This document shows positions 1 to 8,346 of a DNA stretch of 64,000 bases, piece after piece. Numbering within the stretch: the stretch's first letter is position 1; each line of letters begins with the position of its first letter. Both the position numbers and the translations under genes were made by a program. A model generated the notes under the pieces. That model searched no databases and was not told where the DNA came from. It saw only the letters and a program-made list of their open reading frames with translations. The stretch comes from Ancylothrix sp. D3o (GTDB lineage Bacteria; Cyanobacteriota; Cyanobacteriia; Cyanobacteriales; Oscillatoriaceae), in the NCBI RefSeq assembly GCF_025370775.1, contig NZ_JAMXEX010000012.1, positions 63,991-127,990 of the forward strand, read 5' to 3'.

Positions 1-126
1 GGCCCCGGTGTGGGAGATGGGCCCGGTGTCGGATCTGGTGTGGGATCTGGCCCCGGTGTGGGAGATGGGCCCGGTGTCGGATCTGGTGTGGGATCTGGCC
101 CCGGTGTGGGAGATGGGCCCGGTGTT
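1..126. repeat. 48-bp perfect tandem repeat inside the RTX gene
   Basis: Bases 1-48 and 49-96 are identical and a third copy starts at 97 and matches for 29 bases before diverging. On the minus strand each unit codes for 16 residues, DPTPDPTPGPSPTPGP, in the low-complexity tail of the RTX protein. The array reaches the window edge, so the copy number is unknown. Identity at the DNA level points to recent expansion by slippage or unequal recombination. Confidence 0.95.
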
Positions 127-1172
127 GGGTTTGGTGAAGGTGACGGAGATGGCGTAGAAGTAGGACCGCCTCCACTGGCCGGAGGTTGAACAGATAGAAT
201 GCTTCTAAATTTATTAGAGGTGAGGCGTGTTGCGTCTACACCTTGAATAATTGCTAAATATTCACGGGTTTGCCGATCTTGAATGATTGTATTGCCGGCA
301 TTATTTCCGGTGCCTTGATAAATAATTAAATTGGCAAAAATTTGCCCTTCAGTTAACCCAATAAAGTCTTTTGTTATATCAAAATCTATCAAAATATCGG
401 CTTCGCTTAATTCGTCACCGCCGGTGGTTTTCCCAAGAACAAATACGTCGCTTCCTTCACCCCCGGCAAGGGTATCATTACCCCGATCTCCGAAAATTAC
501 ATCGTTGCCATCCCCACCGGTAAGCAGATCGTTGCCTTTACCGCCTTGAACAGTATCATTGCCGGTGCCACCTAAAAGTGTGTCGTCGTTTTCATTTGCG
601 TTTAAATAGTCGTCGCCTTCTCCGCCATCCAGGTAGTCCCTACCTTCTGCATCGCCAATAGCCGCGCCTCCCATCAGAAAATCATTACCGCTGTCTCCAT
701 AAACAACATCGTTACCTCGGTCGCCACATACTAGGTCATTACCTTTGCCACCGCTAACAGTATCGTTATCTGTACCACCGTGAATGATATCGTCGCTTTC
801 GTTACCGTTGAGGTAGTCGTTGCCGGTGTTGCCAAAAAGATAGTCTTTGCCGTCTGCATCGTCCACTGAGGGGTTGCCGGTGCCGCCAAAAATGGTGTCG
901 TTGCCTTTATTTCCTAAAAGGGTATCGTTACCTCGGTCGCCATAGATCAGGTCATCGTCTTGACCTCCCCTCACCACGTCATCATTTTGACCGCCGCGTA
1001 GGGTGTCGTTGCCGGCATTGCCAAAAATATTATCGTCTCCTGAATTGCCGGTGGCGTTGTCTTGTCCGTCTAAACTTAATATCACATCATTACCGGCCAA
1101 CCCCTCCAGAATGTCTGGCGCAGATGTGCCTTGTAATAAATCATTGCCGATTGTACCTTTTACAGATGCCAT
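1..1172 (-). CDS. RTX (hemolysin-type calcium-binding repeat) protein, C-terminus beyond left edge
   Basis: The gene reads leftward from an ATG at 1172 (N-terminus MASVKGTIGNDLLQG) and is still open at base 1, so at least 390 residues are present and the C-terminus is missing. From about residue 8 to 245 it is built of RTX nonapeptides of the form GGxGNDxLx, for example GGKGND, GDRGND and GGEGDDYL, which fold into calcium-binding beta-rolls in this family. A short beta-rich stretch follows, then from about residue 331 a Pro/Thr/Ser/Gly/Asp-rich tail built of 16-residue repeats. There is no N-terminal signal peptide; RTX proteins usually leave the cell by type I secretion with a C-terminal signal that would lie outside the window. 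No transporter genes are visible here. Whether it is an adhesin, S-layer-like protein or enzyme cannot be told from this part. Family assignment is firm, role is open. Confidence 0.9.
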   Translation of the reverse strand, partial: MASVKGTIGNDLLQGTSAPDILEGLAGNDVILSLDGQDNATGNSGDDNIFGNAGNDTLRGGQNDDVVRGGQDDDLIYGDRGNDTLLGNKGNDTIFGGTGNPSVDDADGKDYLFGNTGNDYLNGNESDDIIHGGTDNDTVSGGKGNDLVCGDRGNDVVYGDSGNDFLMGGAAIGDAEGRDYLDGGEGDDYLNANENDDTLLGGTGNDTVQGGKGNDLLTGGDGNDVIFGDRGNDTLAGGEGSDVFVLGKTTGGDELSEADILIDFDITKDFIGLTEGQIFANLIIYQGTGNNAGNTIIQDRQTREYLAIIQGVDATRLTSNKFRSILSVQPPASGGGPTSTPSPSPSPNPTPGPSPTPGPDPTPDPTPGPSPTPGPDPTPDPTPGPSPTPG

Positions 1173-1653
1173 AGTTTTAGACCCTAACTGACGCTTCAGG
1201 AACCTATTTTTCTTTAAACCCACAACAATACTGACCGGCTATTAAGCTGTAATGCTACAATTCCGTATTTTTTCTGTAGCCAAATGCACTCTAATGTAGT
1301 ATAGACCATTGTGGCTGATAAGCTTGGCCCTATTTACCCCAAACAGGAAACTTGTTCAAAAATTTACAAAACCATTTGGGTTTTTGAAGTTAATTAATTT
1401 TTTTATAAAATATTTGCTAAATTTAATATAGTGTGTTAATATTCTAAGCTGTTAGGGTTTCCCCAATAGTTATAGCGGTTTTCACTGGGATGAAGTAAAC
1501 CAAAGAATACTAAAAACCCGGTAACTTTGTCGAAACGGGGTTTTTCAAGCTATAAAGGCAAGCTTCTACGATTTTAGAAGAATTAGATAAAAAAAAGATT
1601 TTGGATTTTAAAGAACAGATAAAACCCAAAATCACGGAGATAAAATTCTGTGT
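1173..1653. other. Gene-free AT-rich spacer upstream of the RTX gene
   Basis: This 480-bp gap separates the end of the dnaJ-like gene from the start of the RTX gene, both read leftward. It holds one clear terminator-like hairpin (1512-1545) and otherwise AT-rich sequence. The RTX promoter should lie here, but I could not pick a convincing -35/-10 pair. Confidence 0.6.
1512..1545 (-). terminator. Terminator-like hairpin after the dnaJ-like gene
   Basis: An inverted repeat AAAAACCCG / CGGGGTTTTT with a 15-base loop lies about 110 bp past the dnaJ-like stop codon. One arm position is imperfect. A-tract and T-tract flank the GC core, so it could work in both directions. Closely similar hairpins occur at 29002-29036 and 42413-42446. 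Confidence 0.7.
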
Positions 1654-2691
1654 CTAAAGACGAATTTGTTGTAAATTGCTGCGGGGGTTGAAACTGCGGG
1701 CCGTTCGGATTTTCTCGTAGAGTTCTCGCTCGGCGGTGGTGAGTTCCTTGGGGGGTACAATGGTAATGCGTACCAGTTGGTCGGTGCGTCCGCCTTTGGG
1801 GTTGGGCCAGCCTTTGCCCCGCAACCGCAGAGATTGCCCTGAACGAATGCCGGCCGGTACATTCATGGTTACGTTTCCGTCGGGGGTGGGTACTTCGATG
1901 GAACCCCCTAAAACCGCTTCATCGGGTGTCACCGGCACTTCACAAAGCAAGTTTTCGCCGTCAAATTGAAAGAAGTTATGCGGTTGAAGTTCAACGGTTA
2001 AGTAAAGATCGCCGCGTTGAGAGTTATAAGGGTTGAGTTGTCCTTTACCTTTGATGCGGATGCGGCTACCGGCTTTTGCACCGGCAGGAATACGAACATC
2101 AATGGTTTCTGTGCCGAGGTTAAAGCGTTTTAGGGTGCCATGAAATGCCTCAGAAAATGTTAGGCTAACCGTGCCTTCTCGGTCAGCAGAACCGGCAGAG
2201 GTTCTATTGGTGGTGCCGGTGGGGTTGCTGAAATTATCATAGCCATTAAAGCCGCTACCGAAGCCGGCTGATCCGCCTGGGGTGGTGCGATAATTGTTAT
2301 AGTTCCAGCGGTTACTGCGACCGCTACCATTAGTACCAACTCGTCCGAGTAATTCGTTAATAAATTCATCAAAACTGCCGAATTGGCTGAAGTCAAAGCC
2401 ACTCATATCTACGCCTTGACTGCCGGCCCAACCCGGCCCCGGCCCTGCGGCACCGGCCTGTTTCCAATATTGACCAAATTGGTCATATTTGCGGCGTTTA
2501 TCGATGTCAGAAAGCACTTCGTAGGCTTCATTAACTTCTTTAAAACGTGCTTCTGCTTCCTTGTTGCCGGGGTTCATATCGGGGTGATATTTCCGGGCCA
2601 ATTTGCGGAAGCTTTTTTTAATTTCTTCGGCAGTTGCAGTTTTGTTGATTCCTAAAATTGCATAATAATCTTTAAAATCTGTTGCAGCCAT
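1654..2691 (-). CDS. DnaJ/CbpA-type Hsp40 co-chaperone without zinc finger
   Basis: This 345-residue J-domain protein stimulates the ATPase of DnaK and hands it client proteins. The J domain covers residues 8-72, with the HPD motif at 36-38 that is essential for DnaK activation. A Gly/Asn/Ser-rich linker (about 75-165) follows, then two C-terminal substrate-binding beta domains (about 170-330, including [14 protein letters not shown] and [17 protein letters not shown]). The CxxCxGxG zinc repeats of type I DnaJ are absent, which makes it a type II, CbpA/DnaJB-like protein. The start [15 protein letters not shown] gives a standard J-domain N-terminus. No dnaK or grpE lies next to it; cyanobacteria usually carry several dnaJ copies. 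Function as co-chaperone is firm, client range unknown. Confidence 0.95.
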   Translation of the reverse strand: MAATDFKDYYAILGINKTATAEEIKKSFRKLARKYHPDMNPGNKEAEARFKEVNEAYEVLSDIDKRRKYDQFGQYWKQAGAAGPGPGWAGSQGVDMSGFDFSQFGSFDEFINELLGRVGTNGSGRSNRWNYNNYRTTPGGSAGFGSGFNGYDNFSNPTGTTNRTSAGSADREGTVSLTFSEAFHGTLKRFNLGTETIDVRIPAGAKAGSRIRIKGKGQLNPYNSQRGDLYLTVELQPHNFFQFDGENLLCEVPVTPDEAVLGGSIEVPTPDGNVTMNVPAGIRSGQSLRLRGKGWPNPKGGRTDQLVRITIVPPKELTTAERELYEKIRTARSFNPRSNLQQIRL

Positions 2692-2830
2692 TAATAAATA
2701 TCCTCCAGTTGTTAGGGGGTTAGTTTAATTTTTTGTCTTGCTAAAAGGAAGAATCGCAAGGAATATTTTTTTACCTTATCCCTACTGTTTGAGGAAGGGA
2801 AGAATGTTATAAAATTTACGATTTTAAATT

Positions 2831-3421
2831 TTATTCATCAGGTTGGGAGCGATTATTGTTTTCCTTTTGGCAATTGTATAATTTTAGCGTATCGAATAGG
2901 AAAGGTTGCTCAGGTTCGGTTGTTGCTGAGGGGGTGTAGGGAATTTCCGTACATAAACCGTCTGGGGTGTAGCGGATGATGCGGTCGAGGCCGTCTTCAA
3001 GGCTGGGGGGGCAGTCGTTGAGGCGGACTGCCATTTGAAGGATGATTTCTTCGGGGACGTTGCGCTGGCGTTTTTGGTTGCGTTCAAGGCAGAGTTGGAG
3101 GGGGGTGTCTAACCAGAGGCCGGTGATGTGGGTGATGCCGGTGTCTTTAGCAAGTTGAATGATTTCGCGGCGTTGTTTACGGGCGGCGTTGGTGGCGTCG
3201 TAAAAAAGGGTTTTTTGTTGAGTAACAGCTTGTTGAAATTCGTGTTCTATTTCTGCCCAAATTTGTAACCAAGGGCCCTGGATGGTTTCGTCTCCAAATA
3301 GTTTGGCGCGGATGTTGTCGGTGGAGACGAGGTGAATTTCAGGAAATTGGGAAATGATTTGTTTTACTAAATAGGATTTTCCGCTGCCGGGAAGTCCAAT
3401 TAATAAAATTAGTTTTGTCAT
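2831..3421 (-). CDS. P-loop ATP-binding kinase-like protein (AAA_33 / polynucleotide kinase type)
   Basis: A 196-residue protein with a Walker A motif GLPGSGKS at residues 9-16 directly after the first beta strand. A DTPLQLCLERNQKRQRNVPEE segment (about 105-125) resembles the lid and base/phosphate-contacting region of small kinases related to T4 polynucleotide kinase, zeta-toxin and gluconate kinase. The fold assignment (phosphotransfer to a small molecule or nucleic acid end) is well supported; the substrate is not. The C-terminal 40 residues are polar and probably disordered. It stands alone between the dnaJ-like gene and glgC, with no antitoxin-like partner, so a toxin role is unlikely. 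The gene is preceded by a run of heptamer repeats. Confidence 0.8.
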   Translation of the reverse strand: MTKLILLIGLPGSGKSYLVKQIISQFPEIHLVSTDNIRAKLFGDETIQGPWLQIWAEIEHEFQQAVTQQKTLFYDATNAARKQRREIIQLAKDTGITHITGLWLDTPLQLCLERNQKRQRNVPEEIILQMAVRLNDCPPSLEDGLDRIIRYTPDGLCTEIPYTPSATTEPEQPFLFDTLKLYNCQKENNNRSQPDE

Positions 3422-3594
3422 TGGTCATTGGTCATTGGTCATTGGTAAGGGGGCCGGAAATTGTTAATCGCGGGCAAGATGCCCGCGCCACTGGGGCCGG
3501 CATCTTACAGTGGTGCGGGCAAGATGTCCGCGCTCATCATTGCCCTTTGCCCGCGCTCGCCATTGCCCCATAACAAAGGACAAAGGACAATTGA
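3422..3594. repeat. Heptamer repeats and GGCAAGATG-type palindromic repeats
   Basis: Just upstream of the kinase-like start lie three and a half copies of ATTGGTC in tandem (3422-3446). Bases 3465-3560 then hold two copies of a GCGGGCAAGATGYCCGC unit separated by about 45 bp, and a GACAAAGGACAATTGAC run ends at 3594. Both repeat types recur in this window (13052-13127, 36369-36415, 56185-56222, 58541-58625, 60612-60715) and only between genes. Confidence 0.85.
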
Positions 3595-4884
3595 CTAAAT
3601 AATTGTGCGGTCTGCAATGATGGCGTTTTTGAGAATAACGACAATGCCGCTACGAATGTAGAAGCCTTCGCTTTCGCGGCTTGCTTCTTCTACTCTGTCT
3701 TTGTTGATGATTTGAACGTTGCGGCCAATGCGGGCGTTTTTGTCTACGATGGCGCGGCGGATGGTGGTGTCTGCGCCGATACCGAGGGGGACGCCGCCTT
3801 TTTGAAGGCCAGATTGACGTTCGACAAAGGGTTCGTAGAAGTCGGAACCCATGAGGAGGGTGTCTTGGATGAGACAGCCTTTTTCAACGCGGGAACGGAC
3901 ACCCAATACTGAGTGGTCGATGCGGCATTCTTTGAGGATGCAGCCTTCAGAAATCATCGATTCGGTGATCTGGCAATCTAGCATTTTGGTGGGGGGTAGA
4001 TAGCGAGATCGGGTGTAGATGGGGGCGGTTTCGTCGTAGAAGCTGAAGGGGGGCTGGGGTTGTTTGGTGAGGGCGAGGTTGGCTTCGTAGAAGGATTCGA
4101 TGGTTCCGATGTCTTCCCAGTAGCCGCCAAAGAGGTAGGCTTGGACGTTGTAGTCTTTGGCGGAGGCGGGGATGATTTCTTTGCCGAAGTCGGTGCGTTC
4201 GGGCGATTCTTTGAGGAGTTTGATGAGGGCGTCTTTGTTGAAGACGTAGATGCCCATTGAGGCGATATAGGGGGATTTTTGGGCTTGTTCGGGGCTGAGG
4301 CCGAGGATGCTGGTGTCTACCTGCATGGCTTTGAGGGCGTCTCCTTTGGGTTTTTCGCTGAAGGAGACGACGCGCCCGTTGTCGTCTATTTTCATTAGGC
4401 CGAAGTCGGAGGCGCGTTTTTCGTCGATGGGGAGGACGGAGAGGGTGATGTCTGCGCCGGTTTCTTGGTGGCGTTGGATGAATTGCCGGTAGTCCATGCG
4501 GTAGAGGTGGTCGCCGGAGAGGATGAGGAATTGGTCAACGTCCCATTCTTGGAACATCCAGAGGTATTGGCGCACGGCGTCTGCGGTGCCTTGGAACCAG
4601 TTGGGGTTTTCGGCGGTTTGTTGGGCGGCGAGGACTTCAACGAAGCCGTCGGAGAAGCCGCTGAAGTTGTAGGTGCGTGAGAGGTGCCGGTTGAGGGAGG
4701 CTGAGTTGAATTGGGTTAGGACGTAGATTTTGTAAATTTCGGAGTTAATGCAGTTGCTTACGGGGATGTCTATAAGCCGGTATTTGCCGGCGATGGGTAC
4801 GGCTGGTTTGGCGCGGAGTTTGGTTAGGGGGTAAAGGCGGGTGCCTGCGCCGCCACCTAGGATAATTGCTAATACTTTTTTCAC
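3595..4884 (-). CDS. glgC: Glucose-1-phosphate adenylyltransferase (ADP-glucose pyrophosphorylase)
   Basis: GlgC makes ADP-glucose from glucose 1-phosphate and ATP, the committed step of glycogen synthesis and, in cyanobacteria, the step activated by 3-phosphoglycerate and inhibited by phosphate. The 429-residue length is that of cyanobacterial GlgC. The nucleotide-binding N-terminus carries [19 protein letters not shown], the glucose-1-P region has SFSEKPKG, and the C-terminal left-handed beta-helix is recognisable ([20 protein letters not shown]). The protein ends with [15 protein letters not shown], the region around the conserved activator-binding lysine in cyanobacterial and plant enzymes. 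It is monocistronic here: a terminator of the upstream gene lies at 5007-5031 and heptamer repeats follow the stop codon. Confidence 0.98.
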   Translation of the reverse strand: MKKVLAIILGGGAGTRLYPLTKLRAKPAVPIAGKYRLIDIPVSNCINSEIYKIYVLTQFNSASLNRHLSRTYNFSGFSDGFVEVLAAQQTAENPNWFQGTADAVRQYLWMFQEWDVDQFLILSGDHLYRMDYRQFIQRHQETGADITLSVLPIDEKRASDFGLMKIDDNGRVVSFSEKPKGDALKAMQVDTSILGLSPEQAQKSPYIASMGIYVFNKDALIKLLKESPERTDFGKEIIPASAKDYNVQAYLFGGYWEDIGTIESFYEANLALTKQPQPPFSFYDETAPIYTRSRYLPPTKMLDCQITESMISEGCILKECRIDHSVLGVRSRVEKGCLIQDTLLMGSDFYEPFVERQSGLQKGGVPLGIGADTTIRRAIVDKNARIGRNVQIINKDRVEEASRESEGFYIRSGIVVILKNAIIADRTII

Positions 4885-5006
4885 GAGATGATCCTCTTTA
4901 TATGCCGACTGTCTCTGATGTTCAGTGTCGGATGGTAGGGGATCGTTGGCAAGGGGGGGTGGCTGGATTTGAGGTTAAGGGCCGGTTGGGGTTGGGGTTT
5001 AATGAA

Positions 5007-5031
5007 AAAAGGGAGGTGTTGCCTCCCTTTT
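5007..5031 (-). terminator. Rho-independent terminator after the pentapeptide gene
   Basis: Perfect 10-bp arms AAAAGGGAGG / CCTCCCTTTT with a 5-base loop; on the minus strand the hairpin runs into TTTTTTC. It sits about 50 bp past the pentapeptide-protein stop and separates it from glgC. Confidence 0.9.
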
Positions 5032-5080
5032 GTGGAAAATTTCTTTTAAGTTGATTGGTGGGTGAGAATGCTAAATGTTT

Positions 5081-7195
5081 TTATAGCCCCAGGAGTGTTG
5101 TTAGGGTTGGTAGGCAGGTTTTGAAGACTTCGGCTAGTTTGCTGGCGTCTGTGACGGCGCTGGTGATGCCTTTGAGGGCGTTTAGTGCCATTGTGCAGTA
5201 TTTGAGTGTGCGTTCTGGGGCTGGTTTTTTGGCTTCTTCTGCTATGGTTTGAACGGCTTCTAGGGCTTCTTTTTTTTGGGGTTCTGTGAGTTGGTTGTCG
5301 TTGGCTATGGAGTCTTTGAGGTTGGTTAAGATTTTTACAAGGTCTTCTGTTTTTTCGGTTTTGATGTCTTGTAGTTGTTGTATCGTGTTGGTGACGTTGT
5401 TTAGGTCTCCGATGATGCTGGCGCCGGTGAGGGTCATGTTGTCTCCGCCTATGGTCATGTTTCCGCCGACGTTGATGCCTTCTTTTTTGCTTTCCATGAT
5501 GTCTACCTCTTTTGCTGGATTTAATAAGATATTGGCTTTTTCACCCTGAATGGCTACTTCTGTATGATAGTAATTGGTAATGCTTTGGTGTATTGCTTGT
5601 TTGTGAGCATTTGCGGTAACGCCTACTTTGGCTATATACAGGTCGTCTGTTTTTTGAACAGACCAGGAACCATCTAATCCTTCTTGTTCGACCAAGGTTT
5701 TGCCTAGGGCTACGGTTAAAGCATTCCAATTTAATTTTTGATGGATGATGATATCAATGGTTTCGTTTAATTTATAAATCCATTTTTCAAAATCTCCTGG
5801 TTGAAATTCTCCGTTGTCTGGTTTGGGATCTAAGAAGCCATGTTTGCCTTGTTTTAAATAAATACGCTTGCAGGTTATGTCTGTAAATATTGTACCGCTG
5901 TTGATACTCCAGTCTTTTATACAGGCATCTGTAAGGTTAGCGCCGGAAAAATTAGCGTCTAAAACTTGGGCTTTGGTTAAGTTGGCTCCTTCTAGGTTGG
6001 CATTTGTTAAATTGGCTCCGTTTAAATTAGCACAGTTTAAATTGGCTCCTTCTAAGTTGGCTCCTGTTAAATTAGCATTGATTAAATTGGCATCGGTTAA
6101 GTTTGCTCCTTCTAAGTTTGCGCCGGTTAAGTTGGCATTTGTTAAATTGGCATCTGTTAAGTTGGCTTCTGATAAAAGTATGTCTGTCAATTCTGAGTCG
6201 GTTAAGTGTGCTTTTTTGAGGCTTGCTAGGGTTAAGTTTGCTTGTATTAAATTAGCTCCTTTCAAGTTTGCGTGAGAAAAATTTCCTTTCCAACCTTCTT
6301 GGGGATGTGTTAGCAATCTTCTGACTTTTGGATCTTCTAAGATGGTGCCTTGGAGGCGCGAGAGTTCTAGGCCAGTGACGTTTTTAAAGCTGGTGCGGGT
6401 TAAAATTGTGTTGCGAAAGTCTGTGTGGGGTAAGTGGGAATTATCAAAGCAGACGTCGGTGAGATCAACTCCGTAAAATGATGTGCCGCCGGTGGCTGCC
6501 CAAAATATTGCTTTTTCTTTTATCCAGGCAAATTTGGGATCTCCTTTGATGGCTTTGTGTGCGATGATGATGCCGGTGAGGGTTACGCCCACCGATAGGA
6601 TGAAAGTTAAAATTTTTAACTTTATCGAATGATCAGTATAAATAAAAATTAAATTAATTGTAGTGAATTCATGTAAAAATAAGGCCGCTAATTTCCCGTA
6701 GATACCTGAATTAATAGCGGTAAATACAAAAATCCAAGTAGTCAGGTAAATTCCCAAATTATTTAAGACTATGCCTAAGCAAAAAATAATAGTATCTCCC
6801 CATATTTTATCTTGGGAACTAATGGTAATAGCTATCATGACAATAAGCAAAATAGGAAGACCTATCACAATCAGAGAAAAAGCTTCAAAGCCCTTGCATA
6901 CAGGTAAAGCTAAACTGAAAATATAAAAAACTATAATAAATATTCCCAATATATAGTTCGATAAATTTTCTAAAGCGTACTGATTATTTTCTAAATTATA
7001 TATGACTATAATAATGGATGAAACAGATAAAAAGGGTATTAAGGGAATTAGAATAACTGCTAAATATTCTACAAATGCCAATAATAACTTAGACCTTAAT
7101 TTATGCCCTGCTTTAGATTCTTGAAAGGGTCTGCTGATAAGACCTTTAAATTGAATGCTTCTGATGTCATTCATAAGGCAAATTTTGCGATTCAT
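5081..7195 (-). CDS. Membrane-anchored pentapeptide-repeat protein
   Basis: A 704-residue protein (697 if the second Met, MNDIRSIQF at 7174, is the start). Residues 35-215 form about five to six hydrophobic segments. Residues 245-415 hold pentapeptide repeats A(N/D)LxG/xANLTG in an almost unbroken run around 300-410, which fold into a right-handed square beta-helix. A mixed alpha/beta region (440-550) follows. A short GGN-MTIGGD-MTLTG stretch (about 568-585) and a helical tail ending LPTLTTLLGL close the protein. The GGN/GGD stretch plus such a tail is, from my memory of the family, common at the ends of cyanobacterial STAND-NTPase, caspase and pentapeptide proteins; that is recall, not a search. 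Function unknown; a membrane-tethered scaffold or sensor is a guess. The XRE-like gene lies 189 bp upstream in the same direction. Confidence 0.85.
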   Translation of the reverse strand: MNRKICLMNDIRSIQFKGLISRPFQESKAGHKLRSKLLLAFVEYLAVILIPLIPFLSVSSIIIVIYNLENNQYALENLSNYILGIFIIVFYIFSLALPVCKGFEAFSLIVIGLPILLIVMIAITISSQDKIWGDTIIFCLGIVLNNLGIYLTTWIFVFTAINSGIYGKLAALFLHEFTTINLIFIYTDHSIKLKILTFILSVGVTLTGIIIAHKAIKGDPKFAWIKEKAIFWAATGGTSFYGVDLTDVCFDNSHLPHTDFRNTILTRTSFKNVTGLELSRLQGTILEDPKVRRLLTHPQEGWKGNFSHANLKGANLIQANLTLASLKKAHLTDSELTDILLSEANLTDANLTNANLTGANLEGANLTDANLINANLTGANLEGANLNCANLNGANLTNANLEGANLTKAQVLDANFSGANLTDACIKDWSINSGTIFTDITCKRIYLKQGKHGFLDPKPDNGEFQPGDFEKWIYKLNETIDIIIHQKLNWNALTVALGKTLVEQEGLDGSWSVQKTDDLYIAKVGVTANAHKQAIHQSITNYYHTEVAIQGEKANILLNPAKEVDIMESKKEGINVGGNMTIGGDNMTLTGASIIGDLNNVTNTIQQLQDIKTEKTEDLVKILTNLKDSIANDNQLTEPQKKEALEAVQTIAEEAKKPAPERTLKYCTMALNALKGITSAVTDASKLAEVFKTCLPTLTTLLGL

Positions 7196-7384
7196 TTTTT
7201 AACTAAGCAAGGTAGCTAGTTATCCACTAAAACTACCTGAATTAAGGGTTTTTGGGGCAATTTTATACATATATTTAAATATGAAAAAATTTATAAATTC
7301 GCCCCTAGATACCTATTTGGTTTAATAGGCGGTGAAATTTCACTAACAACTTAAATCAACGATTGGATATTTAAAGCATTAGCC

Positions 7385-8044
7385 TTAATCACAACTACAA
7401 ACTCTACCTAGAATTTTGTCTATCCAACATCGTAAAACACATGGCACGTTTACTCTTTTTATAGCACTGTTGTTTAATAATAGGTTGATATTCACCGGCT
7501 GCGTTGCCATTAAATCTACAAATTCCCTTGGCGTTTCTGTAAACCGGCTGACATCTTCTAAAGATAACCCTTTTTCCTGAGCCATTTCTTCAAGACGAAG
7601 CCGTGTAGCCGGCAAGTCTGCGGCTACTTTCAAATCTTCACTCTTGCATTCTAAAGCTTCACTGATTTTTATTAGGTATGTCTGATAAGGCTCTTCAGCT
7701 AATTTTTCTTTAGAAATTACCTGAGTGCTGTAGAAAGCAACAAGAGCAAGATGCACTCCTGATTTTTCGCTTAATTGCTCTAAGGTTATGTTTTTTTGTT
7801 TAGTTTTCTCAATAATTGTGAGTTTAAAAGCTGCTTGTTTCGCCACCGGCTTAATTAATTTCATCACCGGCACATCCAGTTTTTCAGCGATTTTTATCAA
7901 ATTAGCTGTGGTTTCTTCGGTGATTTCTACAGACTCTGTAGCATATTTCATCATAGTTTCTGATGAAATTCCAGAGACTTCGGAAAGTTCACTCACCGTC
8001 AATCCTTTTGCTGCGGCTAAGTCTCTAATTCTAAGATTTACCAT
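7385..8044 (-). CDS. Protein with tandem XRE-like helix-turn-helix units
   Basis: The 219-residue protein contains three repeats of a roughly 65-residue helix-turn-helix unit: LRIRDLAAAKGLTVSELSEVSG (3-24), KLTIIEKTKQKNITLEQLSEKSG (about 73-95) and TRLRLEEMAQEKGLSLEDVSR (about 148-168). Each looks like the first helices of an XRE/Cro domain. It could be a DNA-binding regulator, but multiple weak XRE units in one chain may also serve protein contacts. The last 30 residues (IKRVNVPCVLRCWIDKILGRVCSCD) look unlike the rest and may be a scrambled end after a frameshift. Start ATG at 8044 is preceded by AT-rich sequence. It could be cotranscribed with the pentapeptide gene downstream. The family resemblance is fair, function unknown. 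Confidence 0.7.
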   Translation of the reverse strand: MVNLRIRDLAAAKGLTVSELSEVSGISSETMMKYATESVEITEETTANLIKIAEKLDVPVMKLIKPVAKQAAFKLTIIEKTKQKNITLEQLSEKSGVHLALVAFYSTQVISKEKLAEEPYQTYLIKISEALECKSEDLKVAADLPATRLRLEEMAQEKGLSLEDVSRFTETPREFVDLMATQPVNINLLLNNSAIKRVNVPCVLRCWIDKILGRVCSCD

Positions 8045-8346
8045 AACTTAATCGTCCAGAATGTTATTTCTATTGTATCCACACAAACCAAGCAGTCACC
8101 CGGAACAAAACAATGAACTTAAATAAACTTTTTTATATTCTTACCAACCTTTTGCTGCCCTGAGCTTCATAAATAGATACAGTAGCAAATATTTCTTTAT
8201 AAAGCTGACCCCAGCCGGCCTTTAATTGTAACTTTTGATACAAAAAATCTTTCCCCAAACCTGAAACTGACCTTTCTACCCCCAGCTAGATACAGAAACC
8301 GGCCCAATCTGAGTAACCTAAAATTAGACCATCTTATGCAAAATCT
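8045..8346. other. Divergent intergenic region
   Basis: The 302-bp gap lies between the divergently read XRE-like gene and the GH13 gene, so it must carry the promoters of both. I see AT-rich sequence and no convincing hairpin, repeat or small gene. Confidence 0.5.

Noticed and set aside
5868-6275. 135-codon frame antisense to the pentapeptide gene, rich in KLA repeats
   Set aside because: It is the mirror of the ANLTG repeat codons on the opposite strand; repeat-driven open frame with no start signal.
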